A DNA stretch of 9,424 nucleotides from Coxiellaceae bacterium (GCA_003142435.1 PLMI01000046.1:4083-13506); one strand, 5' to 3'; shown: positions 1-6,658, counted from the stretch's first letter. Notes: generated by a model not told the origin, from the sequence alone. A program made the numbers and translations.

Positions 1-28
1 TTGATTTTTTTAAAAATAAAAAAATCAA
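1..28. repeat. A/T-rich perfect inverted repeat in the rplJ-rplL spacer
   Basis: An 11-bp perfect inverted repeat (TTGATTTTTTT at 1-11, its complement at 18-28) encloses a 6-nt loop. It lies 17 nt past the rplJ stop, where rplL would be expected to begin beyond the window edge. The stem is nearly all A-T, so it is not a strong intrinsic terminator; it could be a weak attenuator or mRNA-processing hairpin. The window stops here, so its true context cannot be seen. Confidence 0.4.
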
Positions 29-45
29 ACATCATATAAAAAAAA

Positions 46-570
46 CTATTGCTTTGCGTCGCGTACAGCTGCTGTCGCTCTTGCTAATTGCGTATACGGC
101 TCAGCAAGAGTGCGAACTAGTTTCGTGACAGGCGCTAACAACATCGACATAAGCATGGATAGTGCTTGCTCTCTAGTTGGCAAGCTGGCTATAGCTTTAA
201 GACCTTCCGGTCCTATAAGTTTGCCAGCAATTGCAATTGCTTTTACTTTTAGGTTTTCATACTCATCCAGCTTTTCGCGCAATAAACGCGCAGCAGCAGC
301 AGGATCATCGTAAGAAAACGCTAAAAATAAAGGTCCGGTAAGAGAGTCACATAAACATGCAAACTCGGTGTCTTTCAACGCACGTCGCGCTAACGTATTC
401 GGCACAACTTTTAAACGGATTTTGCCAGTTTCGCGGGCTAATTTTCGTAAATTAGTCATCGCCTCTACGGTTAAGCCACGATAATCAGCAGCAATCACGG
501 ATAATGCAGATGAAGCATGTTCAGCAACTTCAGCAACAATAGCTTTTTTATCTTCTAATTTCAAAGCCAC
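46..570 (-). CDS. rplJ: 50S ribosomal protein L10
   Basis: L10 forms the base of the ribosomal stalk: it binds 23S rRNA near L11 and carries L7/L12 dimers on its C-terminal helix, helping recruit translation GTPases. The 174-aa product is close to the usual length of about 165. The N-terminal region shows the family motif DYRGLTV (residues 29-35) and VVPNTLARRAL (55-65); the C-terminal part is alanine- and leucine-rich and helical, as expected for the L7/L12-binding tail. The start is GTG (568-570), chosen because a strong Shine-Dalgarno sequence GGGAGG (580-585) sits 9 nt upstream and because MALKLEDKKAIV is the normal L10 N-terminus. It is last of the visible rplK-rplA-rplJ series, separated from rplA by a 394-nt leader region that probably mediates autoregulation by L10. 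rplL should follow just outside the window. Confidence 0.97.
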   Translation of the reverse strand: MALKLEDKKAIVAEVAEHASSALSVIAADYRGLTVEAMTNLRKLARETGKIRLKVVPNTLARRALKDTEFACLCDSLTGPLFLAFSYDDPAAAARLLREKLDEYENLKVKAIAIAGKLIGPEGLKAIASLPTREQALSMLMSMLLAPVTKLVRTLAEPYTQLARATAAVRDAKQ

Positions 571-600
571 TGATAATTACCTCCCAAAAAGTGTTAAAAT

Positions 601-621
601 CTATTGCCAAAATGGCAATAG
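601..621 (-). terminator. Attenuator-like hairpin upstream of rplJ
   Basis: A perfect 9-bp stem (601-609 with 613-621) closes a 3-nt loop. On the minus strand it is followed by ATTTTAACACTTTTT, a broken U-rich run, and then the rplJ ribosome binding site. The position between the L10 leader and rplJ fits an attenuator or a hairpin that sequesters nothing itself but ends leader transcripts. The U-tract is imperfect, so termination would be partial at best. Confidence 0.5.
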
Positions 622-638
622 GTCAAACAAACAAGTGG

Positions 639-754
639 TGACCGTTACAAAAATACTGAAAATTTCTTAATTTACGACGGCACCGTCTGCGCAGGCTTAA
701 AATATACGTCAAGTAAGATTAAGCAAACTTCGCACCTGCGGTCTTAAACGGTCA
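639..754 (-). ncRNA. Ribosomal protein L10 leader (rplJL autoregulatory RNA)
   Basis: On the minus strand the leader contains AGACCGCAGGTG (733-744) and CCTGCGCAGACGGTG (681-695), which resemble the conserved paired strands of the bacterial L10 leader family. GCAGG (735-739) pairs with CCTGC (691-695) and ACC (740-742) with GGT (682-684), leaving an asymmetric GCAGAC bulge on the 3' side, as expected for the kink-turn-like L10 site. A perfect 8-bp closing stem, TGACCGTT (747-754) with AACGGTCA (639-646), encloses the whole domain. Known role: the L10-(L7/L12)4 complex binds this leader and represses rplJL expression. The assignment is by recalled motif and manual pairing, not by covariance search. 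Confidence 0.75.
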
Positions 755-846
755 GAACCTTTATAAATTCATTCTGTCCGTCTTGCCTAAAATAAAACTC
801 AGAAAATGTATGAGCATACTTTAGACAAAATCATAAAATCATTTCA

Positions 847-941
847 CCTAGGGTTACGTACGCGAAAAACACGCGCTCTTACCCTGGGCTGTTGCAATTT
901 AGGCTGCTTCGCAGCTTTTATTGTGCCGCGAAAAACGCGGC
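847..941 (-). repeat. Cluster of three GC-rich hairpins downstream of rplA
   Basis: Three inverted repeats stand in a row in otherwise A/T-rich DNA: GCCGCG/CGCGGC (925-930 and 936-941, loop of 5), GCTGC/GCAGC (903-907 and 911-915, loop of 3), and a longer imperfect one with outer arms 847-854 and 881-888 and inner CGCG arms (861-864 and 872-875). None is followed by a U-run on the minus strand, so they do not read as intrinsic terminators. They begin about 23 nt after the rplA stop and may protect the rplKA 3' end or serve as RNase processing sites; that role is inference. Confidence 0.55.
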
Positions 942-964
942 CGATCTAATTCAGGTTTTAAAAA

Positions 965-1660
965 TTATATATTGATAGTTGATTGATCCAGTATTAAGCC
1001 AGGTCCCATGGTGCTTGAGATAACAACTTTCTTTAAGTAAACTCCTTTAGATGTACTTGGTTTGGCCTTTTTCAAATCGGAAATCAACACTTCTAAATTC
1101 TCTTTTAACGCTTCATCGGTGAAACTAATCTTGCCAATGGTGCAATGCACAACACCGCCTTTGTCAGCACGGTAACGCACTTGACCGCCTTTTGCATTTT
1201 GTATTGCAACCGCAACGTCGGCAGTAACTGTGCCAACTTTTGGATTTGGCATCAAGCCTCTTGGTCCTAAAATTTGCCCAAGCTGCCCTACGACTCGCAT
1301 TGCATCTGGAGTTGCGATCAATACATCGAAATCCATAACCCCCTGTTTGATTTTTTCTGCTAAATCTTCAAAACCAACGATATCAGCTCCGGCTGATTTT
1401 GCTTTTTCTGCAGAATCGCCTTGTGTTAACACGGCAACGCGAACCTTGCGTCCAGTGCCATGAGGTAAAGTTACAGCTCCGCGCACTGTTTGCTCTGATT
1501 TTTTAGTATCAATGCCAAGATTGACACAAACATCGACACTTTCAACAAATTTTAAAGCTGGAAATGATTTTAATAACGCCAAGACATCTTTAATTGGATA
1601 AACTTTTCCAAAGGCGATTTTTTCTCTTATCAGCTTTTGTCGCTTTGAAAGCTTAGACAT
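965..1660 (-). CDS. rplA: 50S ribosomal protein L1
   Basis: L1 binds 23S rRNA helices 76-78 to form the mobile L1 stalk that helps release deacylated tRNA from the E site; it is also the translational repressor of the rplK-rplA mRNA. The 231-aa product matches the usual length (about 230-234). Diagnostic motifs are [15 protein letters not shown] (131-145), the basic [11 protein letters not shown] segment (157-167) and TMGPG (217-221). The ATG start (1658-1660) lies inside the end of rplK: the two genes overlap by 8 nt (1653-1660), and the ribosome binding site GGAGGGCG (1667-1674) is within rplK coding sequence, so translation of the two is probably coupled. Nothing in the protein looks damaged. 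Confidence 0.98.
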   Translation of the reverse strand: MSKLSKRQKLIREKIAFGKVYPIKDVLALLKSFPALKFVESVDVCVNLGIDTKKSEQTVRGAVTLPHGTGRKVRVAVLTQGDSAEKAKSAGADIVGFEDLAEKIKQGVMDFDVLIATPDAMRVVGQLGQILGPRGLMPNPKVGTVTADVAVAIQNAKGGQVRYRADKGGVVHCTIGKISFTDEALKENLEVLISDLKKAKPSTSKGVYLKKVVISSTMGPGLILDQSTINI

Positions 1661-2102
1661 TTTCGGCGCCCTCCACGATAATGCCCATGCTTCTTGCCGT
1701 ACCCATAATGATGCGCATGGCTGCTTTTAGGCTACCGGCATTTAAATCCGGCATTTTTATTTTTGCAATATTTTCAACATCAGCCAATGAAACTTTGCCA
1801 ACTTTGTTGGTATGTGGTGTTGGGCTTCCTTTTGGTAAATTAGCAGCTTTCAGCAATAAAATTGAAGCTGGAGGCGTCTTGATGATAAATGAAAAAGTTC
1901 TATCCGGATAAACGCTTATTATAACCGGCAAAGGCATTCCTTTTTCTGAACTTTGCGTTCTCGCGTTAAATGCTTTGCAAAATTCCATGATATTTACGCC
2001 ATGTTGACCTAATGCAGGACCAACCGGCGGACTTGGATTAGCTTCTCCTGCTTTAACTTGCAACTTTATTAAAGCATTGACCTTCTTTTTTGGCGGTGCC
2101 AT
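1653..2102 (-). CDS. rplK: 50S ribosomal protein L11
   Basis: L11 sits at the base of the GTPase-associated centre, binds 23S rRNA with L10 nearby, and is needed for RelA activation by uncharged tRNA. The product is 149 aa, slightly longer than the usual 142 because of a few extra residues at both ends. The N-terminal domain has the hallmark [19 protein letters not shown] (23-41) that contains the proline-rich factor-binding face; the C-terminal rRNA-binding domain ends with GTARSMGI (134-141). ATG at 2100-2102 follows AAGAGGT (2111-2117) at good spacing. The gene is first of a rplK-rplA unit with its own promoter at 2245-2273, about 136 nt of untranslated leader, and an 8-nt overlap with rplA. 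Confidence 0.98.
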   Translation of the reverse strand: MAPPKKKVNALIKLQVKAGEANPSPPVGPALGQHGVNIMEFCKAFNARTQSSEKGMPLPVIISVYPDRTFSFIIKTPPASILLLKAANLPKGSPTPHTNKVGKVSLADVENIAKIKMPDLNAGSLKAAMRIIMGTARSMGIIVEGAENV

Positions 2103-2115
2103 AGAAAATTACCTC

Positions 2116-2159
2116 TTGAGTTAAGCGCTCTTTTTTGAAATTTAAAAAAAGCTCCTCAA
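2116..2159 (-). promoter_or_regulatory. Candidate L1-binding stem-loop in the rplK leader
   Basis: Immediately upstream of the rplK ribosome binding site, TTGAG (2155-2159) can pair with CTCAA (2116-2120) and CTTTTTT (2145-2151) with AAAAAAG (2130-2136). Between the two helices is an asymmetric internal loop, 3 nt on one side and 9 nt on the other. L1 is known to repress rplKA by binding two helices joined by an asymmetric loop that mimics its rRNA site. Position and general shape agree, but I could not confirm the conserved loop bases, and the inner helix is weak A-U pairing. Confidence 0.35.
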
Positions 2160-2244
2160 TAATAAAATTAATTAATCTTTGGAGTAGTGTTGTGCAATAT
2201 CATTTGCAAACAACCTACAAATAGGAATTCAATAAAAACATGAC

Positions 2245-2273
2245 ATTATGAACTAAAAAAAGTGGTTTGTAAA
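2245..2273 (-). promoter_or_regulatory. Sigma70 promoter for rplK-rplA
   Basis: On the minus strand TTTACA (2268-2273) and CATAAT (2245-2250) are separated by exactly 17 nt; each box matches the consensus at 5 of 6 positions. Transcription would start near 2238, giving an untranslated leader of about 136 nt before rplK. It lies downstream of the palindromic repeat, so rplKA would be expressed independently of secE-nusG. Confidence 0.75.
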
Positions 2274-2418
2274 CTATAATTTCTCACAACTTTTCGGGAA
2301 AGAGTTTAATTTATTTTTTTAATATTTTTCTACCATAAAAACGCTGAAACGTGCTTTATAACGAGCACAATCCGGGGCAGATCGGCAACTGCCTAATTTT
2401 ACGAACTCTCAGACAGTC

Positions 2419-2486
2419 ATTCCCGAATGATTTTATCGGGAATCCAGAGCTTCACATGCAGATCCCCGACAAAATCATTCGGGGAC
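2419..2486. repeat. REPIN-like double palindrome
   Basis: Two 26-nt arms (2419-2444 and 2461-2486) are inverted copies of each other, agreeing at 22 of 26 positions, with a 16-nt spacer. Each arm is itself a palindrome: ATTCCCGA/TCGGGAAT in the first and CCCCGA/TCGGGG in the second, around loops of 9 nt. The GTCATTCCCG...CGGGAATCCAGA pattern resembles the dRS3/REP-type dispersed repeats known in many proteobacteria. ACATGCA occurs directly at 2454-2460 and 2485-2491, on either side of the second arm. Such elements are usually mobilised in trans and often found between genes. Confidence 0.7.
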
Positions 2487-2537
2487 ATGCAATAAAAAAC
2501 TTTAGTAAAATCAAATACTTACAAAATAACCTTAAAA

Positions 2538-3134
2538 TTATGCTTTCTGTACCTGTCCAAACTCAAGTTCAACGGGCGTTGACCTGCCAAAAATAGAAAC
2601 TAAAACTTTAAGCCTATTTTTTTCGTAGTTAACGTCCTCAACAACGCCATCAAAATCTGCAAAAGGACCATCTATAATGCGGACAATTTCGCCAGCGGCA
2701 AAACTTACTTTAGGACGCGGTTTTTTTGTACCTTCCTGCTCACGCTGCAAGATCGCATCAACTTCTGCATCAGAAATTGGCGTTGGCGTATCACCGCCTA
2801 TAAATCCGGCAACATTTGGCACACTTTTTACAAAATGCCAAACATCGTCATTCATTTCAATCTGCACCAAAACATATCCCGGATAAAACTTGCGTTTGCT
2901 TTTACGCTTTTGGCCGCCGCGCATTTCCATGACTTCTTCCGTTGGCACGCGAATCTCACCAAATTTACTCTCTAATCCTTTAAGCTTAATCCGATCTTTC
3001 AAATTATCGACAACTTTCATTTCTTTGCCAACGTGAGCACGAATGATGTACCACTTTTTTCCAGTGCTTTTTGCACTTTCTTGAACTGACTGATTTTCTA
3101 TCTCAGTACTTACGATTTCTTTTTCTTCTGACAT
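2538..3134 (-). CDS. nusG: Transcription termination/antitermination factor NusG
   Basis: NusG binds the RNA polymerase clamp through its NGN domain and contacts Rho or ribosomal protein S10 through its KOW domain, coupling transcription to translation and promoting Rho termination. Here the NGN domain begins at [13 protein letters not shown] (26-38), includes [11 protein letters not shown] (67-77) and KFYPGYVLV (82-90), and runs to about residue 125; the linker is followed by the KOW domain, [18 protein letters not shown] (148-165). At 198 aa the protein exceeds the usual 181 because of an acidic, Ser/Gln-rich N-terminal extension of about 19 residues. The ATG (3132-3134) has an AAAGAGG site (3140-3146) at normal spacing, which supports the longer start. 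secE ends 1 nt upstream, so the pair is translationally close. Confidence 0.98.
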   Translation of the reverse strand: MSEEKEIVSTEIENQSVQESAKSTGKKWYIIRAHVGKEMKVVDNLKDRIKLKGLESKFGEIRVPTEEVMEMRGGQKRKSKRKFYPGYVLVQIEMNDDVWHFVKSVPNVAGFIGGDTPTPISDAEVDAILQREQEGTKKPRPKVSFAAGEIVRIIDGPFADFDGVVEDVNYEKNRLKVLVSIFGRSTPVELEFGQVQKA

Positions 3135-3135
3135 A

Positions 3136-3525
3136 TTAACCTCTTTGCCCTGTTAGCCAATTAATAATAACCAATAAAACAGTATCAATTCCCCATAAAA
3201 GCACCGCAACAAAAATAACAAGCGCAGTTATAATCAAAGTTGTGTGCGTCGTTTCTTTTCTTGTTGGCCAAACAACTTTATAAAGTTCAACGCGCGCTTC
3301 TTTGGCGAACGCCCAAAATTTTTTCCCGGCAGTCGTTTGAAATGCGATAAGAACTAGAATACAAGCCAAAATTATCCAGCCAGCCAACCGAATTGACCAG
3401 GAAACCGCACTAAAATAATAATTAGCAAATACTCCTGCACCAATTAATAAGACAATAAGAGCCCATAAAACAGCTTGTAGATTTGAGCCTTTTTCAGATT
3501 TCACAACTTCCAATTTAGAGTTCAT
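3136..3525 (-). CDS. secE: Preprotein translocase subunit SecE
   Basis: SecE is the inner-membrane clamp subunit that holds the two halves of the SecY channel together. The 129-aa product has three predicted membrane helices (about 17-37, 43-62 and 96-121), the arrangement of enterobacterial SecE rather than the one-helix form of most bacteria. The essential cytoplasmic amphipathic segment and hinge are present as [15 protein letters not shown] (77-91). The ATG at 3523-3525 has only a modest GAGAAG-like site close upstream. The gene lies 86 nt downstream of the tRNA-Trp 3' end and 1 nt before nusG. I see no strong promoter in that A/T-rich gap, so secE-nusG may be read from the tRNA operon. 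Confidence 0.97.
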   Translation of the reverse strand: MNSKLEVVKSEKGSNLQAVLWALIVLLIGAGVFANYYFSAVSWSIRLAGWIILACILVLIAFQTTAGKKFWAFAKEARVELYKVVWPTRKETTHTTLIITALVIFVAVLLWGIDTVLLVIINWLTGQRG

Positions 3526-3611
3526 AGCTTCTCAACGCAAAAAGTTAATTTAACAAAAAGTAAACATCAATAAACATTATTTATATTTTATATATTATAT
3601 ATGAATATGAA

Positions 3612-3687
<76 letters not shown>

Positions 3688-3699
3688 ACAAAATTAAAA

Positions 3700-3775
<76 letters not shown>

Positions 3776-3785
3776 GGGTAGCGCC

Positions 3786-3859
3786 TGGAGCGGGTGATGG
3801 GAATCGAACCCACGCAGTCAGCTTGGAAGGCTGAAGTTCTACCATTGAACTACACCCGC
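3786..3859 (-). tRNA. tRNA-Gly (anticodon UCC)
   Basis: The acceptor stem pairs GCGGGTG with CACCCGC, followed by discriminator T and encoded CCA (3786-3788); total 74 nt. The anticodon loop CTTCCAA within stem TCAGC/GCTGA gives UCC, decoding GGA/GGG. It corresponds to glyT of the E. coli operon. The gap to tRNA-Thr is 10 nt. Confidence 0.97.
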
Positions 3860-3876
3860 AAAAATAACCAAATAAC

Positions 3877-3962
<86 letters not shown>

Positions 3963-3974
3963 AGAAGGTAAAAT

Positions 3975-4003
3975 ATTATTAAAAAAGCGGTTCTATTTGT
4001 CAA
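3975..4003 (-). promoter_or_regulatory. Strong sigma70 promoter of the tRNA-Tyr-Gly-Thr-Trp operon
   Basis: On the minus strand a perfect -35 box TTGACA (3998-4003) and AATAAT (3975-3980, 5 of 6) are 17 nt apart. The predicted start near 3968 is about 6 nt before the mature 5' end of tRNA-Tyr, so the 5' trailer removed by RNase P would be very short. It probably drives all four tRNAs and may also supply secE-nusG. Confidence 0.85.
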
Positions 4004-4121
4004 CCAGAACTTACTTTTTCAACCTACATAAGGTTTATTTAATATTTGAGTTGTATAGTATTATTCAATAATCACAAAAAAACAAGCACAGTTAAATTAT
4101 AAAAAGATAAGGTATAAAAAT

Positions 4122-5267
4122 ATGGCCGTCGTCGACATTACTCCTGCTCTTACCCAATTCGAATACACCCCCTCTGGAGATACAGAAAAAAGTTATTTAA
4201 AAGAAATGGCGCCGATGATACCATTTTTTCAAAATTTGGCAGCACAAAATTCAAACCCATTTACTCTATATCAAGAAATATTAAGTCAAAAAACATATGA
4301 TTCTAAAAAAAATGCCTTATTGACTCATTATTTTGAGGCATTATATGCTTATGGTGATTATGTTTTTAAAGCTGCAATAAAACAAACCAGTGGAATAGGC
4401 GCTGACGATATTTTGCCCGCAACAATATCAATTGTTAAATATGGTGTACAACAGGCGCCGTCAATGACATTGGAAACACTAAATGCTTTAGCCGTACACT
4501 TCAACATTTTTATCACTAAGATGAAAAAAAACGGTGATAGTAATTTATACTATGGAACCAATCTTTACCTTGCGATACAGGGATTAGTAAATTCATTAAA
4601 TGAAGCCAAACATACAGAAGAGCTCCAAACCGCATTAAAAAAAGTACCTTCAAAAAAAGACGCAACAAAGGAAGCCGTTCTCACTTCGTTTGTGGGATAT
4701 TGCGATCCTATAAAATTATGTGAAACCCAATCTCATATGTGTGTAAAAAAAATTCGTATGTTAAAAATACAGGTTTCTATGTGCAAATACATGTTCCATC
4801 TTGGTCAAGAACTAAAAATATTTAAACCCATGTTAATTCCTTTGGGATACACGCAGAATGAAGAATATCAACACACAGAATATGTCGCCCAAGAAGTTGT
4901 AAAATTTTTCAGTGATACAAATAATCAGAAAAATTTAAGAGTACAAAAAATCCTTTCGGAAAATCAAATTCCCACTCTTATATCCAAATATCGGGCTTTG
5001 AGTCTATTACTTTCTCAATTAAATGAAGCAATTGACGAAATAGCAGATCTTTCTAAACTGCGTGATTTTAAAGATCAATTATTACTAGCCGAACCTCTCC
5101 TATCACAACAAAGAAATCCAGGATTGTTTCAACCACATTATACACAAGGTAAAATAATGCTATCCGAGATCATTCCATTACTTAATAGTCTTTTTTCAGA
5201 AAAAAGAGAGCAAGCATCTTTGACAAAATCAGACAGCACTTTCATCGGTTATCCACACCAATCATAG
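4122..5267 (+). CDS. Unrecognised 381-aa protein
   Basis: I do not recognise this protein. It is predicted soluble and mostly helical, with no signal peptide or membrane segment. Leucine-rich helical stretches occupy about 285-360. Four of its cysteines are clustered, C194, C200, C207 and C221, with H205 among them; this could be a metal site but the spacing fits no motif I know. The tail after residue 360 is hydrophilic (KREQASLTKSDSTF). The ATG at 4122 has AAGG (4110-4113) about 8 nt upstream, and the downstream reading frame is open and uses the same A/T-rich codons as its neighbours. It is divergent from the tRNA operon and followed by rsmJ with its own promoter, so it seems to be a single-gene unit. 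A secreted effector is possible in a host-associated lineage, but nothing in the sequence proves it. Confidence 0.85.
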   Translation: MAVVDITPALTQFEYTPSGDTEKSYLKEMAPMIPFFQNLAAQNSNPFTLYQEILSQKTYDSKKNALLTHYFEALYAYGDYVFKAAIKQTSGIGADDILPATISIVKYGVQQAPSMTLETLNALAVHFNIFITKMKKNGDSNLYYGTNLYLAIQGLVNSLNEAKHTEELQTALKKVPSKKDATKEAVLTSFVGYCDPIKLCETQSHMCVKKIRMLKIQVSMCKYMFHLGQELKIFKPMLIPLGYTQNEEYQHTEYVAQEVVKFFSDTNNQKNLRVQKILSENQIPTLISKYRALSLLLSQLNEAIDEIADLSKLRDFKDQLLLAEPLLSQQRNPGLFQPHYTQGKIMLSEIIPLLNSLFSEKREQASLTKSDSTFIGYPHQS

Positions 5268-5318
5268 TTTGTAATGTAAGTTTCTATATATACTTTTACG
5301 AGCACTACATAAATAAAT

Positions 5319-5347
5319 TTGACAAGGAAATTGTTTAATAATCTAAT
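5319..5347 (+). promoter_or_regulatory. Sigma70 promoter of rsmJ
   Basis: A perfect TTGACA (5319-5324) is followed after 17 nt by TCTAAT (5342-5347, 5 of 6). Predicted transcription start is near 5354, leaving only about 20 nt before the rsmJ ATG and no visible Shine-Dalgarno sequence in that leader. Confidence 0.75.
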
Positions 5348-5374
5348 ATTGCAATCTTTTAGCTGTTAAAATTT

Positions 5375-6157
5375 ATGATAACTGCTCACAAAAAAATTGC
5401 CATTAAATTACCTGAAAATAGCGATTTTATTACTAAAGCTCGAGAATTAGCGCATATTTTAAAAGTACCTTTGTTAAAATCAGAACAATTAAAGGATTTT
5501 GATTTTATTCTTGTATTTACTAATGATCATTTACAACTGCAAAGGTCATTGCATCCAAAAGAAAAACCGCTCTTTATTGATTTTTGTTCTAATAAATTAT
5601 TGCATCGCCAAAAATATGGCGGCGGCCGCGGCCAATTAATTGCCAAAGCAGTATCAACAAAAAACACCAAACCAGAAAACGTTAAAGTTCTCGATGCAAC
5701 AGCTGGACTTGGCGCTGACGCTTTTGTTTTAGCGTCCTTGGGTTATCAAGTAACGATGGCGGAACGTTCTTCTATAATCGGAGCTCTTCTTGAAAATGCC
5801 TTGGAACGCGCAAAAAAAAATCCGGAATTTTCTAAACTACATTTAAAGCTCATTATTGGGGACGCGATTAGTTACATGAAGAAGATCGCAAATAATGAAA
5901 AGTTAAAACCGGATGTAATTTACGTGGATCCAATGTTTCCGGAAAGACAAAAGTCTGCTCTTAATAAAAAAGAAATGCGGATTTTAAAAGAAATCGTAGG
6001 TGAAGATTTGGATGCTGGCGATCTTTTAAATGCGGCGCTAAAATGCGCACGGAAAAAAGTTGTAGTCAAACGACCAAGGCTTGCGCCAACAATAAACGAA
6101 ATTATTCCAAAGCTAACTTATCAAGGAAAAAGTTGTAGATATGATGTTTATTGGTAA
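5375..6157 (+). CDS. rsmJ: 16S rRNA (guanine-1516-N2) methyltransferase
   Basis: RsmJ (formerly YhiQ) transfers a methyl group from S-adenosylmethionine to N2 of G1516 in the small-subunit rRNA. The 260-aa product is near the family's usual length of about 250. The family signature HRQKYGGGRG (77-86) precedes a Rossmann-fold SAM-binding loop DATAGLG (107-113) with an acidic E130 at the end of the second strand. The catalytic-region motif DPMFPERQKSALNKKEMR (185-202) and VVVKRP (229-234) are close to the E. coli sequence. The ATG at 5375 has no clear ribosome binding site; the start is taken from the longest reading frame and the promoter position, so it is less certain than the rest. It converges on the 146-aa gene with a single base between stop codons. 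Confidence 0.95.
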   Translation: MITAHKKIAIKLPENSDFITKARELAHILKVPLLKSEQLKDFDFILVFTNDHLQLQRSLHPKEKPLFIDFCSNKLLHRQKYGGGRGQLIAKAVSTKNTKPENVKVLDATAGLGADAFVLASLGYQVTMAERSSIIGALLENALERAKKNPEFSKLHLKLIIGDAISYMKKIANNEKLKPDVIYVDPMFPERQKSALNKKEMRILKEIVGEDLDAGDLLNAALKCARKKVVVKRPRLAPTINEIIPKLTYQGKSCRYDVYW

Positions 6158-6158
6158 G

Positions 6159-6599
6159 TTAGAACGAATGAGCTACAACATAAGGAGCTACTTCGTTATA
6201 CAATTCTCTGAATTTTCGATCTTCCTCGGCCTTTCTTTGCTTTTCTACAGCTTCAAATTCCTCAGGTTGAATTTTAGCATCATCTATCAAAATATCTCGC
6301 AGTTCACCATCGGATAAATCATAAGCAATATTAATAATTATTGAACGCAACTTTTCGTATTCAAGCTTTGAATAACTAACTAACTCTCCTATGGCTTTTG
6401 CTTCTTTTTGATGTGTGTGTCGATTGAAAAAATTAAACCATCTCGATTCAGTTGGATATTTTCCAACATAAAACAATCCAACATCTGTCCCTATTTTATC
6501 TTTAAACTTTTTAAATTGTGACGCATCAAGATGTGGCGGCTCCTCCATTAACTCGTCTACTCTAAAAGCATAATTTTCAATATCGGTATTGTGACTCAT
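6159..6599 (-). CDS. Unrecognised 146-aa protein
   Basis: I do not recognise this protein. It is small, strongly charged and soluble, without signal peptide or membrane segment. The C-terminal part (about 112-134) is rich in Glu, Lys and Arg and probably forms a long helix or coiled coil. An aromatic and basic patch, RWFNFFNRHTHQK (53-65), stands in the middle. The ATG (6597-6599) has only a weak purine-rich upstream AAAGAT; a perfect TATAAT box lies at 6659-6664. Its stop codon is 1 nt from that of rsmJ, so the two genes share no space for a conventional terminator and their transcripts probably overlap. The frame has no interruptions and its codon use resembles its neighbours, so I take it as a real, lineage-specific gene. 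Confidence 0.75.
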   Translation of the reverse strand: MSHNTDIENYAFRVDELMEEPPHLDASQFKKFKDKIGTDVGLFYVGKYPTESRWFNFFNRHTHQKEAKAIGELVSYSKLEYEKLRSIIINIAYDLSDGELRDILIDDAKIQPEEFEAVEKQRKAEEDRKFRELYNEVAPYVVAHSF

Positions 6600-6658
6600 A
6601 TCATTTATCTTTTTAAAATATTGCAGTTTTTAACCTTTAAGTTTATTTAACAATATTT

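Larger units (their letters stand above)
571..964 (-). other. rplA-rplJ intergenic region with leader RNA and hairpins
   Basis: This 394-nt non-coding stretch has no convincing ORF. From the rplA side it holds a cluster of three GC-rich hairpins (847-941), then an L10-leader-like RNA (639-754), then a compact attenuator-like hairpin (601-621) and the rplJ ribosome binding site (580-585). I looked for a sigma70 promoter reading toward rplJ and found only poor matches, so rplJ may depend on read-through from rplKA or on a promoter I cannot recognise. Confidence 0.8.
2103..2537 (-). other. nusG-rplK intergenic region
   Basis: This 435-nt spacer holds no credible gene. Reading toward rplK it contains the palindromic REPIN-like repeat (2419-2486), a small hairpin with arms GTGCT/AGCAC near 2351-2367, a long A/T-rich stretch, the rplK promoter (2245-2273) and a leader with a candidate L1-binding stem-loop (2116-2159). 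I see no clear U-tailed terminator after nusG, although the repeat hairpin could slow or stop polymerase. Confidence 0.8.

Noticed and set aside
110..313. Plus-strand frame within rplJ
   Set aside because: Antisense shadow of a certain ribosomal protein gene, with no independent signals.
755..846. Search for a promoter reading toward rplJ
   Set aside because: Candidate -10 boxes such as TATAAA and TACATT lacked acceptable -35 boxes at 16-18 nt, so none is claimed.
1230..1911. Plus-strand frames within rplA and rplK (1230-1463 and 1681-1911)
   Set aside because: Antisense shadows of certain ribosomal protein genes.
2419..2486. CRISPR-type repeat array
   Set aside because: Only two copies in inverted orientation with no regular spacers; the arrangement is that of a REP doublet, not a CRISPR array.
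2351..2596. Plus-strand reading frame of 81 codons between rplK and nusG
   Set aside because: Its middle is the palindromic repeat and its end overlaps nusG antisense; no ribosome binding site or family resemblance was seen.
2677..2886. Plus-strand frame within nusG
   Set aside because: Antisense shadow; the nusG reading is certain.
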